Assembly: GCA_017311185.1 (NCBI GenBank)
Contig: JAESUZ010005469.1
Coordinates: forward strand, 1,366,001 to 1,430,000
Length of the DNA stretch: 64,000 nt
Source: Proteles cristata cristata
Lineage: Eukaryota; Chordata; Mammalia; Carnivora; Hyaenidae
Direction of reading: 5' to 3'
Positions 21,804 to 34,964 of the stretch are shown one piece after another. The notes beneath the pieces were generated by a model that searched no databases, had not been told where the DNA came from, and saw only the letters and a program-made list of their open reading frames with translations. How positions within the stretch are numbered: the first letter of the stretch is position 1; every line of letters starts with the position of its first letter. The position numbers were made by a program, and so were the translations under genes.

Positions 21804-22554
21804 AATTACTTTGTATAATAATTCTTCAAATGGAAGTACAAAGTGTTAACCCTGGCTTTATACTGAACTGTGAGGAAACACCAAAATTGCGAACATTCTG
21901 TCTGCTCCTCAAGTGCAAATTGTACCAAACAAGTCATCAGTCAAAAACCTCCAAGAGCTAAAACACTAAAACATTCCTTGATGGACTGTAAATACTGCCC
22001 CCAGGCCTGTTTGTGGCTCAGTCCAACACAGGTTATATTAATACAGCATTTTACAACGCAAAAAAGCACCCTAGCATGTGCACTAGCCCGTCTGATTCCC
22101 CTACCGTTGGGGGCTCGATGCTACAGCACAGCCAGGACTTGAATCCAGGCGTTCTGGATCTCCACGTAGGCTTTCTCCAATATGGTGGCATTCGTCTCTT
22201 TCCCAAGCAAACAGAATTCTCCTATCTCTTCCAAATACTGTGCAATTAGGAAAGTCATTCCCATTCTGATCAACATGATGTTTCCAGCAAACTCAACAAC
22301 ACACAGAAAATTGCATATTCACCATTGCCAACTTCCCTATGATCTTGCCTGTTTGTAGAAGGACAAAAATCTCAACCTGAAATCGAAAACTAAGCAAACT
22401 CACACCTGATCCAAGAACGTTTATATGCCAAATACTCAAAGGAAAACACATTTAAAAATATCTATCAGGGCTGTTTAATTTTCAAGCTTTTTTCAGAGAC
22501 GCCATACGACCTTAATAATTGCCCCAAGATGCAGCAGGGCAGCATCGTCACTTC
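21804..22554. other. Intron, no repeat recognised
   Basis: Mixed composition. Overlapping frames at 21870-22250 carry no motif I recognise. Confidence 0.45.
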
Positions 22555-22870
22555 TGTGTTACTGTGGTAGGGTGCCCTCCTTAAGAAAAAAAACAAACAA
22601 AAACTCAAGGTAACCTGGCTATGCACATACGTGACAATATCCCTCATGACCTTGTAACATGAGATCACTTAATCATGTTTGTGTGTTACCATACATGGGA
22701 GACAAAGAAGTAGAAAACATATAAAAAAAAAAACTTTGCCACATGGTGTTCGGGGCTCAGTTCTTTGGGTACAAGCCCAACTGAGTAGTGCCAGCACAAA
22801 TAAAGCTGCTTCCTGGAAAGAAAAGCCTCAGTGTCATGACTCTCTGTGCGAGACTCCTGCTACATTACAG
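22555..22870 (+). mobile_element. Probable solo LTR of an old endogenous retrovirus
   Basis: The order of signals fits an LTR: a TATA-like ACATATAAAAA near 22718, then AGCACAAATAAAGCTGC with the AATAAA polyadenylation signal at about 22798, then a U5-like stretch ending CTGCTACATTACA. The 5' boundary is uncertain (possibly TGTGTTACTGTGG). No internal retroviral genes are adjacent. Family not assigned. Confidence 0.5.
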
Positions 22871-23209
22871 GTGACGAGCTGACGCACCGGAAGAGCTAAG
22901 GGCCAATCACTCACAGAAAATAACGCCCCTCGCATAGAAATCCAGTAGCACCATCAGCCTGTTCAGCCTTCACAAGAAGGGACAATGGTGTGTTCTGGGG
23001 AAGAACACAGTTGGGCAAAACAATGACAAGTCCTACTAGCTGTGTGATCTGTGACTACAGGGGGAAGGAGCTCGCCTGCTGTGCAGTCAGTTCTGTTCCT
23101 TTCTAGTAAAGTCGCAGAACCTCTTCAAACCACTGGGATCCTGACTCTGCTATGATTTTATCTTCTTCCTAATTATTCTTCCTTAAAATAAACAAAGGAA
23201 GAAGTAAAC
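22871..23209. other. Intron, no repeat recognised
   Basis: Mixed composition, nothing assignable. Confidence 0.5.
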
Positions 23210-23220
23210 AAAACTGGAAG

Positions 23221-23348
23221 GGGCATCTGGGTGGCTCAGTTGGTCAAGTGTCTGACTCTTGGTTTTGGCTCAGGTCATGATCTCTCGGTTTCGTGAGACC
23301 GAGTGTGGCATTAGGTTCTCTGCTGACAGTTCGGAGCCTGCTTGGGAT

Positions 23349-23381
<33 letters not shown>

Positions 23382-23463
23382 CCCCTCTCTCCCTCTTTCC
23401 CTCTCTCCCTCTCTCCGCTCACGCTATCTCTGTCTCTCTCAAAAATAAATGAATAAACTTAAA
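23221..23463 (+). mobile_element. Carnivore SINE (SINEC) with a long CT tract
   Basis: Head GGGCATCTGGGTGGCTCAG and a pyrimidine tract of about 75 bp (23350-23425). Target duplication AAAACTGGAAG (23210-23220) against AAAACTAGAAA (23464-23474). Confidence 0.93.
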
Positions 23464-23701
23464 AAAACTAGAAAGAGGACTTTATGAAGTATGCCCAGTT
23501 TTTTAAAAAATTCCTATCAGATTTTACTTAGTGTCAATTCAGATCACTGGTACCAGATCACTCCCAGAGGGCTAATTCTAGAATATTTTCACTGAGTTAA
23601 GGAGGAAGGAGTGATGAGATTCTTCAATATGAGGTTTTGTGTAGCAGAAGCTTAATACAGATGCATTTCCTTCTCTTCATATGTCATCCTGCCCTTTTCT
23701 T

Positions 23702-23771
23702 TCTTTTTTTTTAATTTATACTTGAGAGATAGACAGAGGCAGACAGAGCACAAGCAGGGGAGGGGCAATGA
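23702..23771 (-). mobile_element. Truncated carnivore SINE (tail end only)
   Basis: TTTTTTTTTAATTTATACTTGAGAGATAG..ACAAGCAGGGGAGGGGCA is the reversed 3' part of the SINE. The tRNA-like head is missing. Confidence 0.8.
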
Positions 23772-24265
23772 GAACTACCACCATTCTAAAATAAAACCCA
23801 TGATGCAAGAAGTAAAATATCTCATCTGCTAAATATTTTAAAAGAACTTCTTATAATTCCTTACTTTAATAGTTTTTAGAAATCTTAGCTATCAGTACCC
23901 AAGCTATGTTTCAACAATAAATGTTAAAAAAAAAACTTTTATTTTTAAAAGTTTTTAAAAATAACATATAAGGACTAAGAAAAGAATGGTAGCATATATC
24001 ACCTGGCAAAATATCTGGACCCAAAAAAGCATAATTTGAAATTGTTACTCTAACATTCTGCTCTAGAGTTCTGATTGATGTATTTCCTTACCCCGCTTCA
24101 CCACCACCATCACCACCCCAAAAATAAAGTGCAACTCAAACAGGCACCAGTAGGGAAGGAACGAGAAAGGTAAAGAGGGTGGGTGAGAAGGCAAGCAACG
24201 ATATCAAACTGCACTAATAATGATGGACATGCTAGGTTTTCTGGGCCATCAAGAACAAAAATCTC
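23772..24265. other. Intron, no repeat recognised
   Basis: AT-rich, with a short CACCACCACCATCACCACC stretch near 24100. Confidence 0.5.
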
Positions 24266-24415
24266 AGGGGTGCTTGTGGGGCTCAGTCAGTCAAGCACCC
24301 AACTTTGGGTCAGGTCATAATCTCATGGTTCATGGGTTCAAGCTCCATGTCAGGCTCTGTGCTGACAGCTCAGAGCCCGGAGCCTGCTTCAGATTCTGTG
24401 TCTCCCCTGCTCTCA

Positions 24416-24452
<37 letters not shown>

Positions 24453-24479
24453 AAAAATTAAAAAAAAAACCCAACACTT
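24266..24479 (+). mobile_element. Carnivore SINE (SINEC), first of two in tandem
   Basis: Head AGGGGTGCTTGTGGGGCTCAG and GGGTTCAAGCTCC, then a (CT)n run at 24418-24447 and an A-rich tail. The next SINE inserted just downstream of its tail. Confidence 0.9.
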
Positions 24480-24494
24480 AAAAATTGTTTTAAG

Positions 24495-24702
24495 GGGCGC
24501 CTGGGTGGCTTAGTTGGTTAAGCCTCCGACTTTTGCTTAGGTCATGATCTCGCAGTTTGTGGGTTCCAGCCCCACGTCGGGCTCTGTGCTGACTGACAGC
24601 TCGGAGCCTGGAGCCTTTTTCAGAGTCTGTATCTCCCTCTCTCTCTGACCCTCCCCTGCTCTCTCTCTCTCTCTCTCTCCTAGAAATAAATAAAACATTA
24701 AA
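24495..24702 (+). mobile_element. Carnivore SINE (SINEC_Fc-like)
   Basis: Head GGGCGCCTGGGTGGCTTAGTTGG and AATAAATAAAACATT tail. A perfect 15-bp duplication, AAAAATTGTTTTAAG, is at 24480-24494 and 24703-24717. It is little diverged from the copies at 27506, 46531, 57373 and 59522. Confidence 0.95.
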
Positions 24703-24808
24703 AAAAATTGTTTTAAGAACAGAATGAAAATCCTAGAAGAAATATAGGTCGAAGACCATGAGGCCTAACTCACAATGACTACAATCAATGTTTAAAATGC
24801 TCATACTT

Positions 24809-25044
24809 GGGATGCCTGGGTAGCTCAGTCGGTTAAGTGACTGGCTGCGGCTCAGGTCATGATCTCACAGTTAGTGGGTTCGAGCCCCGCATCTGGCTCT
24901 GTGCTGACAGCTCAGATCCTGGAGCTTGCTTCAGGTTCTGTGTCTCCCTCTCTCTGCTCCTCTCCCGCTCGTGCTTTGTCTCTCTCTCTCTCTCTCAAAA
25001 AATAAAATAAAACATTTTAAAAAATTAAAGAAATTTAAAAAATA
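24809..25044 (+). mobile_element. Carnivore SINE (SINEC)
   Basis: Head GGGATGCCTGGGTAGCTCAGTCGG and GGGTTCGAGCCCC, then CT tract and A-rich tail. Duplication AATGCTCATACTT (24796-24808) against AATGCTCATGCTT (25045-25057). Confidence 0.94.
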
Positions 25045-25057
25045 AATGCTCATGCTT

Positions 25058-26170
25058 AATTATTTAACTGTTACCCCAATTTGCAACACAACCTTAATGT
25101 GTTAGTCCTCTGCACACATTAACACCTTAACATTGTGTTTTGTTTCACTTAGGTTTGCTTACCACGCAATTCCCAGGAGATCCTGAAGAAATGATCAAAC
25201 CTTCAGAGAAGGATCCTAAACTTTTAACTAGCAGATAACAAAAATGCTTTTCCTACAACTCACCTCAGACAGTTTTCTGACAGCTACCTCAGAAAATAGC
25301 AAGAGCAAACACACGGATTCTTGCATTCATCCTCAAGTTACGCCTCAAACCAAGGACACTTAGAGTCCTCACTAGCACAATGTATCATCTGTGGAACTTG
25401 AGACTATACTTGTCAAGCAGGTAGGTGAGACACAGATGACATTCTTCATCAAAATGTGTTTATTCTCACACAGACTGCATGATTTTTCCAGCTAATTGTT
25501 CTTCCCTAACACACAGCTCTTCCTTCTCTGGACAGTACCTTTCAACCTCTGAAGAGGGTAGAATTTCAACATTCTATTCGATTTCCCCCACCTAAGTCAA
25601 AAATAATTTTATTTTCTTTAATTTAAAAGATATTTTCATTTTGGAAGTTAAAGAGAATTGCACAAACTCTGCTAGATAACAACTTTACATAAGCTCAAAA
25701 TCTTTTTGGCGCCTTATTACATTACCAAAATGGTCAGACTTCCAATAATCTCAAACACTCAGAGCACAGTCAAGCAGCCAGGAATAAATGAAAAAGAGTA
25801 TCTGTCTTTTTCAGATAGAGTCACCAAATATTCTCTTTACCTCACTGTGGAGACTCTCAGACTTAGCACTGGCAACTCAACCCAGTGACAATGGGCATCT
25901 GAAAATCAGGGAAGATCTAAAGTATAAAAAAAGGTAACACTTCTCTGTAGTAATGGAAAATAAAGAACCATACTTTTCAGAAAGAAACTCAAAGCCTAAT
26001 AGGGATCATTTCGGAGTAAACTGACAGTCTTTTTCAGGGACCTTGTTGAATGTATATCTAAGCCTTAGAATGTGCCTAACCTTAGGGGCAGCAACCCCAC
26101 TCATTTAGCCTAAAGAATAATGCAACAGTGAACAAAACCAAGTTCCTGGCCTCATGAAGCTGTTGTGTTA
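25058..26170. other. Intron, no repeat recognised
   Basis: AT-rich intron. The 60-codon frame at 25706-25888 has no motif and no coding bias. Confidence 0.5.
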
Positions 26171-26174
26171 GTGG

Positions 26175-26365
26175 ACAGCTAACGGACACTGAGGGTTTAC
26201 AATGCACCTGTCACTATTCTGTAAATATGCTACCCCATTTAATCATCACACCAACACAATGAGTTAGAAATTTTTGTTATCTGCATTTCACAGATGAAAG
26301 GCCAAAATACACAGTATGTAAGTAAAAAGTAAAGTAAGTGGCTTTTCCAGTTAGCCTCATTCGGA
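26175..26365 (-). mobile_element. MIR, antisense
   Basis: TACCCCATTTAATCATCACACCAACACAATGAG, then GCATTTCACAGATGAAAGGCC, is reversed MIR core. Confidence 0.85.
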
Positions 26366-26455
26366 TTTCTATCCTCTCCACATTTCCTCACAAAAGAAAC
26401 TGTATTCTACAGACAGACCCTTCCTTTATTCTTTTTCCCTCTTGACCATCTTAAG

Positions 26456-26457
<2 letters not shown>

Positions 26458-26511
<54 letters not shown>
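26458..26511. repeat. (CA)27 microsatellite
   Basis: A pure CA run of 54 bp and probably polymorphic. The 60-codon minus-strand frame over it is a poly-VC artefact. Confidence 0.98.
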
Positions 26512-26516
<5 letters not shown>

Positions 26517-26597
26517 AACCATGGTTTACAAAAGGCAGAAATAAAAAGCATGAATGGACCCTATTCGCTGGATATGTAAGCTTTAGCAATTTATTGC

Positions 26598-26775
26598 ATC
26601 TCAGTAAACTTTAGCTCCTTTCTTTATAAAATAGATAAAATCAGAGCACCGATTCATACCGTTGTTGCAGGAATTAAATGAGATAGCAAACGTAAAGTGG
26701 CTAGCACAGTGACTGGTACGGAATAAGTACTCAGCAAACGTCAACTCTTTATATTGTTCTTTGTCGCTTATTATT
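26598..26775 (+). mobile_element. MIR, sense
   Basis: TTTATAAAATAGATAAAATCAGAG..GTTGTTGCAGGAATTAAATGAGAT..GTGGCTAGCACAGTGACTGG..AATAAGTACTCAGC follows the MIR 3' half. Confidence 0.88.
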
Positions 26776-26843
26776 GAATGAGGGTGGAGACACAAACACT
26801 TATTACGTGTCTACTAATATTTGCCAGATAACAAATGCATCAC

Positions 26844-27016
26844 AGGGGCGCCAGCGTGGCTCAGTCAGTAAAATGTGCAACTTTGGCTGAGGTCATGATC
26901 TGAGGGTTTGTGAGTTCGAGCCCGACATTGGGCTCTCTGTTCTCAGCGCAGAGCCCACTTTGGATCCCTCTTTCTCTCTCCCTCTCTCAAAAATAAACAT
27001 AAAAAATATGTTTTTA
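26844..27016 (+). mobile_element. Carnivore SINE (SINEC)
   Basis: Head GGGGCGCCAGCGTGGCTCAGTCAG and GAGTTCGAGCCCGACAT, with a short CT part. Duplication AAATGCATCAC (26833-26843) against AAATGCATTAC (27017-27027). Confidence 0.93.
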
Positions 27017-27271
27017 AAAATGCATTACCTGTCTTAATTATTACCAAAAAAATTCAAAGTATAAGATAATGAGTAATAGGTATTATCTTTATAAAACATG
27101 GGCAGCATATTTTTTATGACAAAGTCCATTCACATCGTACTTTTCAGCTAGAGCTAACTTGTCTAATCTAGGTGTTTTAATTTTTTTCTGGTAGACTGAT
27201 AACACTATCATTTGGGAGATAAAGGCACAGGTAACAATAACATGGATTTGCCATAAGAGCTTAGACAAAGG

Positions 27272-27500
27272 TAGGGGCATCTGGGTGGCTCAGTCAGTTG
27301 GGTGCCCAACTTCAGCTCAGGTCGTGATCTCTTGGTTTGTGGGTTTGAGCCCCGCGTGGGGCTCTGTGCTTGCAGCTGAGAGCCTGGAGCCTGCTTTGGA
27401 TTCTGTGTATCCCTCTCTCTCTGCTCCTCTCCCACTCATGCTCTGTTTCTCTCTGTCTCAAAAATAAATAAACATAAAAATTAGAAAAAAAAAAAAAAAA
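27272..27500 (+). mobile_element. Carnivore SINE (SINEC), outer copy of a nested pair
   Basis: Head GGGGCATCTGGGTGGCTCAGTC and tail ATAAATAAACATAAAAATTAG plus A16. Its target duplication, AAGAGCTTAGACAAAGG, lies at 27255-27271 and, beyond the inner SINE, at 27735-27751. Confidence 0.94.
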
Positions 27501-27505
27501 GAGCT

Positions 27506-27721
27506 GGGGCGCCTGGGTGGCTTAGTCGGTTAAGCGTCCGACTTTCGCTTAGGTCATGATCTCGCGGTTCGTGGGTTCGAGCCCGCGTCGGGCTCTGTGC
27601 TGACAGCCAGCTCAGAGCCTGGAGCCTGTTTCAGTCTGTGACTCCCTCTCTCTCTGACCCTCCCCTGCTCACGCTGTCTCTCTGTCTCTCCTAGAAATAA
27701 ATAAAACATTTTTTAAAAATT
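27506..27721 (+). mobile_element. Carnivore SINE (SINEC_Fc-like), inserted in the outer SINE's poly(A)/target duplication
   Basis: A near-consensus young copy (GGGGCGCCTGGGTGGCTTAG). The poly(A) plus GAGCT is repeated on both sides (A16 GAGCT ending 27505, A15 GAGCT at 27722-27741), showing insertion within the outer copy's 3' junction. Confidence 0.95.
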
Positions 27722-28034
27722 AAAAAAAAAAAAAAAGAGCTTAGACAAAGGGCTTCGTTGGCAACATGGCCTCAATGGAACATCAAGTAACATGGAAAAG
27801 TACACAGGGAGCTGATGTCGATATTAATCAAAGTTATTTAAAGCTTCTGAAGAAGGAAGGAAGAGTAAAAGCTAATGGAAACATAGAGAAAGATCCTAAA
27901 TAACCATTCCTCAATATAAAATGCACACACCCTTAAAAGTAACAAAAAACAGCCACTGGCGCTAACTTCGGATCTACAGGGGTCCCCTCGTGGCTGCGGT
28001 CATAACCGCCACCATACACTGCCTGCCCTCTTGG

Positions 28035-28175
28035 CACTGCGGTCTCCGCGTGACATGCATTGCTTCACTTAATGCTCCTACAAGCCTGAGAAATTGATAG
28101 GACTACACGTTGTGTGGGGGGAGGGGGGGGTGTGCGTGCAGATAGGAAAATTGAGGCTAAATGCTAGCAGATCTC
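28035..28175 (-). mobile_element. MIR, antisense, diverged, with internal G-tract
   Basis: TGCATTGCTTCACTTAATGCTCCTACAAGCCTGAGAAATTGATAGGAC, then AGATAGGAAAATTGAGGCTAAATG, is reversed MIR. It is interrupted by the G-rich tract at 28116-28130. Confidence 0.7.
28116..28130 (+). repeat. G-tract pair
   Basis: Two G-runs with a single A between, inside the MIR remnant; potential G-quadruplex when combined with neighbouring G-runs. Confidence 0.85.
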
Positions 28176-28774
28176 AGAGCCAACGTATTTCGGACTGGAA
28201 TTTTCTCCCGGAGGAGAGCATGGGTCACATGCTCTTCTGGGTCCAGGGAGAAAGGGCAGTAATCCTCTTCGCCATCCCCTCACGCTCACTGTTCCTCCTT
28301 CCTCCCAGATTATGCCCATGATAAAGCCTCCCATTTTGGACAAGACACACAGGGACAGCGTCTACTGCTCCAGTAATGGTTGTACAGCTTGGCCAAATGG
28401 TCCTACGCTGCCACGTCCTGCACAGTGATCCTCTCCTCGGCATAATCAAAGGACGTGTGCTCTCTGAACAGCCCACTTCATCAGCACAGAGTACGAAGCC
28501 AAACAAATACTGAGTCCCTAAATATGTATGTACCACAACTTAGCATAAATATACATATTTATATACTGCAAAAAGGTGAATAGTAGTGTTCCAATAATAT
28601 TAGCCTGTCAAATGGAAACAAAATTTTTTCTCTGTGAATTTGTCCACAATACAGCATAAACTATGACCTACATCTTACATAGATGCATAATGAGTAGTTT
28701 GTTAAGTGGAAGGAAAATCCCACTATACATCTCAAAGGCTGTGCGCTTACCATTTAACACAGGGGTCCAGATCT
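28176..28774. other. Intron, unassigned
   Basis: 28200-28510 is GC-richer with a 103-codon minus-strand frame but no recognisable domain. It may be an old unclassified repeat. Confidence 0.4.
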
Positions 28775-29045
28775 CCTAATAACAGATTTTACCAGTTCAG
28801 GCTTTGTGGTCAAACATACCTACACTCGAATTCAGGCTCTCAGCCCTGTCCCTGACTTGTTGATGAGGGGAGTTACCTCTTGTAGTTGTTTTCCAAATGT
28901 GAAGTGCAAATGATGCCATTATTTGACATACAATGCCACCTTAGACAGATCCCCGGTGAGAATTAAACGGCATGAAGTATGTAAAGAACAAAGCATGATA
29001 CCTTGTCCATAGTAAGTGCACACTGACATGGTAGCTATTAATATG
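28775..29045 (+). mobile_element. MIR, sense, nearly full length
   Basis: TTGTGGTCAAACATACC..CTCGAATTCAGGCTCT..TGACTTGTTGATGA..GTGAGAATTAAACGGCATGAAG..CCTTGTCCATAGTAAGTGCA follows the MIR consensus from its tRNA-like head to its 3' end. Confidence 0.85.
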
Positions 29046-29110
29046 AAAACTAAGGTCATCAATTACTACAGAGTCTTTCTTCTTGAAGTACTCCAAAGCC
29101 TATTATAATT

Positions 29111-29170
29111 CTGTGTGTGTGTGTGTGTGTGTGTCTGTCTGCCTCCCTGTCTGTGTCTGTGTGTCTGTGT
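29111..29170. repeat. (TG)n / (TGTC)n microsatellite
   Basis: An alternating TG run passing into TCTG/TGTC variants. Confidence 0.95.
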
Positions 29171-31003
<1,833 letters not shown>

Positions 31004-34000
31004 CTAAAGGGAAAAAAACAGCATCAATGGTAATTCCCCTTCAGACACATTAACTGGGATGAACTGGGTCCCCTTGAGCCCACTGAGTGGACTTGCATTG
31101 ATCGCTGGACCTGAAATCCATGAATAAATTTAGGACTAATTGATTTTTCGTTGCAAATAAATCTCTAATTCAGAGTGCTGGGGGAGAATGTTAAGAAGAA
31201 AAAGCATCCTCCTGCTTGAAATGAGGGAGGGAAGAAGAGTCACTGGAGCTCTTCTGATCAAGAGGTTTTGAATTATTTTTTCACAATCCACCCTGAAAAG
31301 AAAAAAGGAGGAAAAAATATTCACAAAATAGAAAACAAATAGCCGTCTTCTAATTATTATCACTTTTTAAATAACATGTTTGATTTCACTGGTATTAACT
31401 GATACATATTAGACAACACAGCTATTTGGTTTTGGTCTCTGAAAAGGAAACTTCAATAATATGTACTCTAGAATAAAAACAAGTATACTCAACACACAAG
31501 GACACTTAAAAATATACCAGTCAGAGGTTTATTTGCCCATTTTCTTCTTACTAAACTTGAATCTTAGCAATCAAATACACACAAACAAACTTGGTCATGC
31601 AACTTCTAAATAAGATAATGAGTAAAATCAGTGGTGTCTGTACTATATTTTAAGTATTCGGAATGGCAACAATACAAACATATCACAGATACAGGAGAAA
31701 TACCAATTCTCTAGCCAGTATAGGTATCACATGCAGTTGATATTACACTGCCACCTTCTGGACAAACGAGAAACTACTCTCTCTATACTATACATAGATA
31801 AAAGAAAATGCTCAAAAACCGACCTGTTTTCATTTTTAATGTCTAAAGTTATTAAAAGCTTTAAAAATTCCACAGTTTAGTTTTCCATAAGATCAGTAAG
31901 CTTTCATTTTTAATTATATAGCTGCATGATAGTAGGTTTCATACACGGGCATATTTTCTAACTTTCCTTACGCCTGACTTGGTTTTAAAAATGTATCTCT
32001 TCACTACCACATATTTGATAAATATTATACAACTAGCTTAAAGCCACAGGATCAAAAGTGTTTTTTATGAAATAGTAAAGGTCAAGAATGGGAGAACTAT
32101 AAAAATAACACTAATTTCTCAAATAAATATATTTATATGTGTACTTTTACCTGAGCGACTTCAAATGTAACTTGGCAACAATATATGATAGAAAACTCTC
32201 CTTCCCTTTTTTATTCTACTTGGGAAGCTTGTAATACCTGTTTGAGTTATTTCTTACTTTATGAATGAACCATCATCCTGCATAGGGTCCCCTTACACCA
32301 GTAAACACACACACAAACATATGATGACATCTTTAACTGTTTGTGGTAATCTATGGTTATAAAACTCTTTATATTCCCAAGTTGAGCAGAAGAGTTTCTG
32401 TCAATAAATGAATGACAAAGTGTATGCTAGAAAACATACACCGTAATGCAATTTTTATAATGGTGTGGGCACTGTACACAGAGCAGAGTCCCAATTCAGA
32501 ATGCATATTTATCTGTAACAAACATTCTACAGAATCTTCTCAGGATGAGAATCCTTTTAACTTACTTAACATAACAAAATAAATCATATTTTACAAATAT
32601 ATTGCTTTAATTTTAATATTTTATATGTATGAATACCTTCTCTTGCCTTTTTTTTTTTTTTTTTGGTCACCAATGTACACTCAGATAAAAGAAAACATTA
32701 ATGTGGATTAAGGTGCTGAGAATTTATCAACATCAAACCACTGGTGTTTTGCCTTCTACCCTTCTGAACTATAGTCAATAGATCTAAATATTTTACTGCA
32801 CCCTGGCCAATTCATTGTTTGATGTTTAAAAACTCACCCAGAATCAAAGAAAATTTATTAAATTTGAGCCCCCAAATGAGATACTATTAGCTTTGAAAGT
32901 CAAGTTTAACTGCGATATTGATGATTCTCTTTTTTCTGTGACAAAATTCACTAGGGAAATCCTGGAAGTCAAAGTACAAAAGCAGATTGCTAATACGGGC
33001 AGAGGGGGCGAGGGGGGCCATAAGCAATGCAGGTATAATCCCCAACACGGTTCTGGCACTGGAGGCCCTTTACCCGATTATTATCAGGCACCAGACTTCA
33101 GCTGTGAAGCTTGGCATCTACAGGAACAGTGAGCCACGTTTCACAGTCTCTAAACAAAGTTGCGGAACAATATTAAGCTGGGTCATTTGGCACATAAAAC
33201 TGTGACTTCTTATCAAATTAACATTCTCACGACAACACTATTTAATTTCCCAGATTAAATCATTCTTTATCTTAGATTGGTTAAAAAAAAAAAAACAAAC
33301 ACCTCGAAATGCAGTCATTTTGATGGCATCACACTTACAGCAGTATCTGAATATGCACGTGCTAATATATTAATTCAGTTACACATTATGCGCTGAACGC
33401 TGACAGTGCCGTCTAGAAACAGTGATACGTCATAAATATAATATGACAAATAATTATGCTAAATTTCAAGAGTTGTTCCCACTTTTAAATTATGCCAGAA
33501 CTTTGAGAGAAGGCATCGAACACGTTCTCCAAGTATTTCTAGAAAAAGTTTTTTCTCACTCTTGAAAAAGCATTGACTAGGAAGTCCTTTATTTGAAGGG
33601 GCCCAAGGAATGACAGCAACGTGTTGAGAGAAGACAAAACAATTTTACCGGACAAGTAAAATTACAGCTGCACAGCAAAGAAGCCGGAAGGGAAGGTGAC
33701 CAGGAACAGGGAAACATAAAGGGGCGGAAGGGTGGGGGTGGGGTGGGGGGGGGAAGAGACTGTTCAGAAGAGCACAGAAGGCAAGTGTGAATTTCAGGGT
33801 GTGAGCAAGGGTCACTGGGAAAGAGATTCAACCCACAACAGTAAGGAATAGGACTCTCCCTGTATGGCATTAAATTGGTTCATGAAAAACATAGAACAGG
33901 CAGCCTGAGAACAAAGTGAACAAAATCAGGAAGGATATAAGTGGGATTTCTCTGAGAAACACTGCCCATTGGATATGAAATGATTCCTTTCAAACATGAG

Positions 34001-34714
34001 AATCTAAAATAAATTTCTTTACTATCAAAAGAATTTTAAAGCAACAGTATGAGAATAGTAAAAACACTTTTTTCCTTAAAAGGAGAAGTAGGCTTGCCTT
34101 TTAATATACAGATTTTAGTATGGACTGAGATTAAAACAACCATTGTGACTGTCTCTACATTAAATTCTAATTTCAAATTTCAAATTAACTTTAAAATATA
34201 ATTTCAAAAGTCTGACTTAAATTCTGTGTATGCCACATCATTATTCATCCTTTAATTAAGAGTCTATATCCTTTTCACTATGATTTATTTATAGCTGTGA
34301 GTGATAAAATATATATAATAATGTTTTTCTACTTCAAAATGGGTAACAGTTCATATTTTATATATAATGATTTTTTTCTGAGAATTTCACAATATAAATC
34401 TCATTTATCAAAATATATTCATTTTTATAACATTCTATACAACTGTTTCAATTGCATAGTCTTTCGACAAAGAATAAAGAAAACATGCCTACATTACTAC
34501 ATTCTGAAATTTTGGGTTTTAGAAAAGTGGTCTGCTTTCTCTCTCTCATTACATACTTTCATAAAGCATATATTTCCAACATATATGCCTTAAGACACAA
34601 GAGAAAGAGATGGATAGAGAAAAATAAATGAAACTTTCTAAGAAGTCAAAATGTTGTTATGAGATATATATTTAGTGTATTCTAACAATCTAGGTCCAGA
34701 CTGAAGCGATTCAT
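31004..34714. other. CCDC171 intron, repeat-poor
   Basis: 3.7 kb with almost no recognisable transposon. Notable points are a T-rich run near 32650, a GC-richer patch at 32990-33180 with overlapping short frames and no motif, an A-run near 33285, and a G-rich stretch at 33721-33753. The low repeat load beside an exon may reflect functional intronic sequence. Confidence 0.45.
33721..33753 (+). repeat. G-rich tract
   Basis: Five closely spaced G-runs (GGGG, GGG, GGGGG, GGGG, G9), a potential G-quadruplex on the plus strand, opposite to CCDC171 transcription. Confidence 0.85.
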
Positions 34715-34728
34715 AAAATCCATGTTGT

Positions 34729-34950
34729 GGGGCGCCTGGGTAGCTCAGTCAGTTGAGTGTCCGACTTCAGCTCAGGTCATGATCTCGCAGTTTGTGGGTT
34801 CGAGCCCCGCGTCCGGTTCTAGGCTGACAGCTAGCTCAGCGCCTGGAGCCTGTTCCGGATTCTGTGTCTCCCTCACTCTGACCCTCCCCTGCTCCTGCTG
34901 TCTGTCTCTCGATCTCAGAAATAAATAAAACATTTAAAATATTTTTTAAA
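34729..34950 (+). mobile_element. Carnivore SINE (SINEC_Fc-like)
   Basis: Head GGGGCGCCTGGGTAGCTCAGTC. Duplication AAAATCCATGTTGT (34715-34728) against AAAATCCACATTGT (34951-34964). Confidence 0.95.
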
Positions 34951-34964
34951 AAAATCCACATTGT

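Noticed and set aside
26407..26589. 60-codon minus-strand frame with a long VCVCVC stretch
   Set aside because: It is the translation of a (CA)27 microsatellite.
27506..27600. tRNA gene candidates (A box TGGCTTAGTCGG, B box GGTTCGTGGGTTCGAGCCC)
   Set aside because: These are the tRNA-Lys-derived heads of SINEs. The acceptor stem does not close and each is followed by the SINE body and A-rich tail.
31745..31775. CTCF-like site (CACTGCCACCTTCTGG)
   Set aside because: It is only a partial match to the CTCF core with several mismatches, so too weak to annotate.
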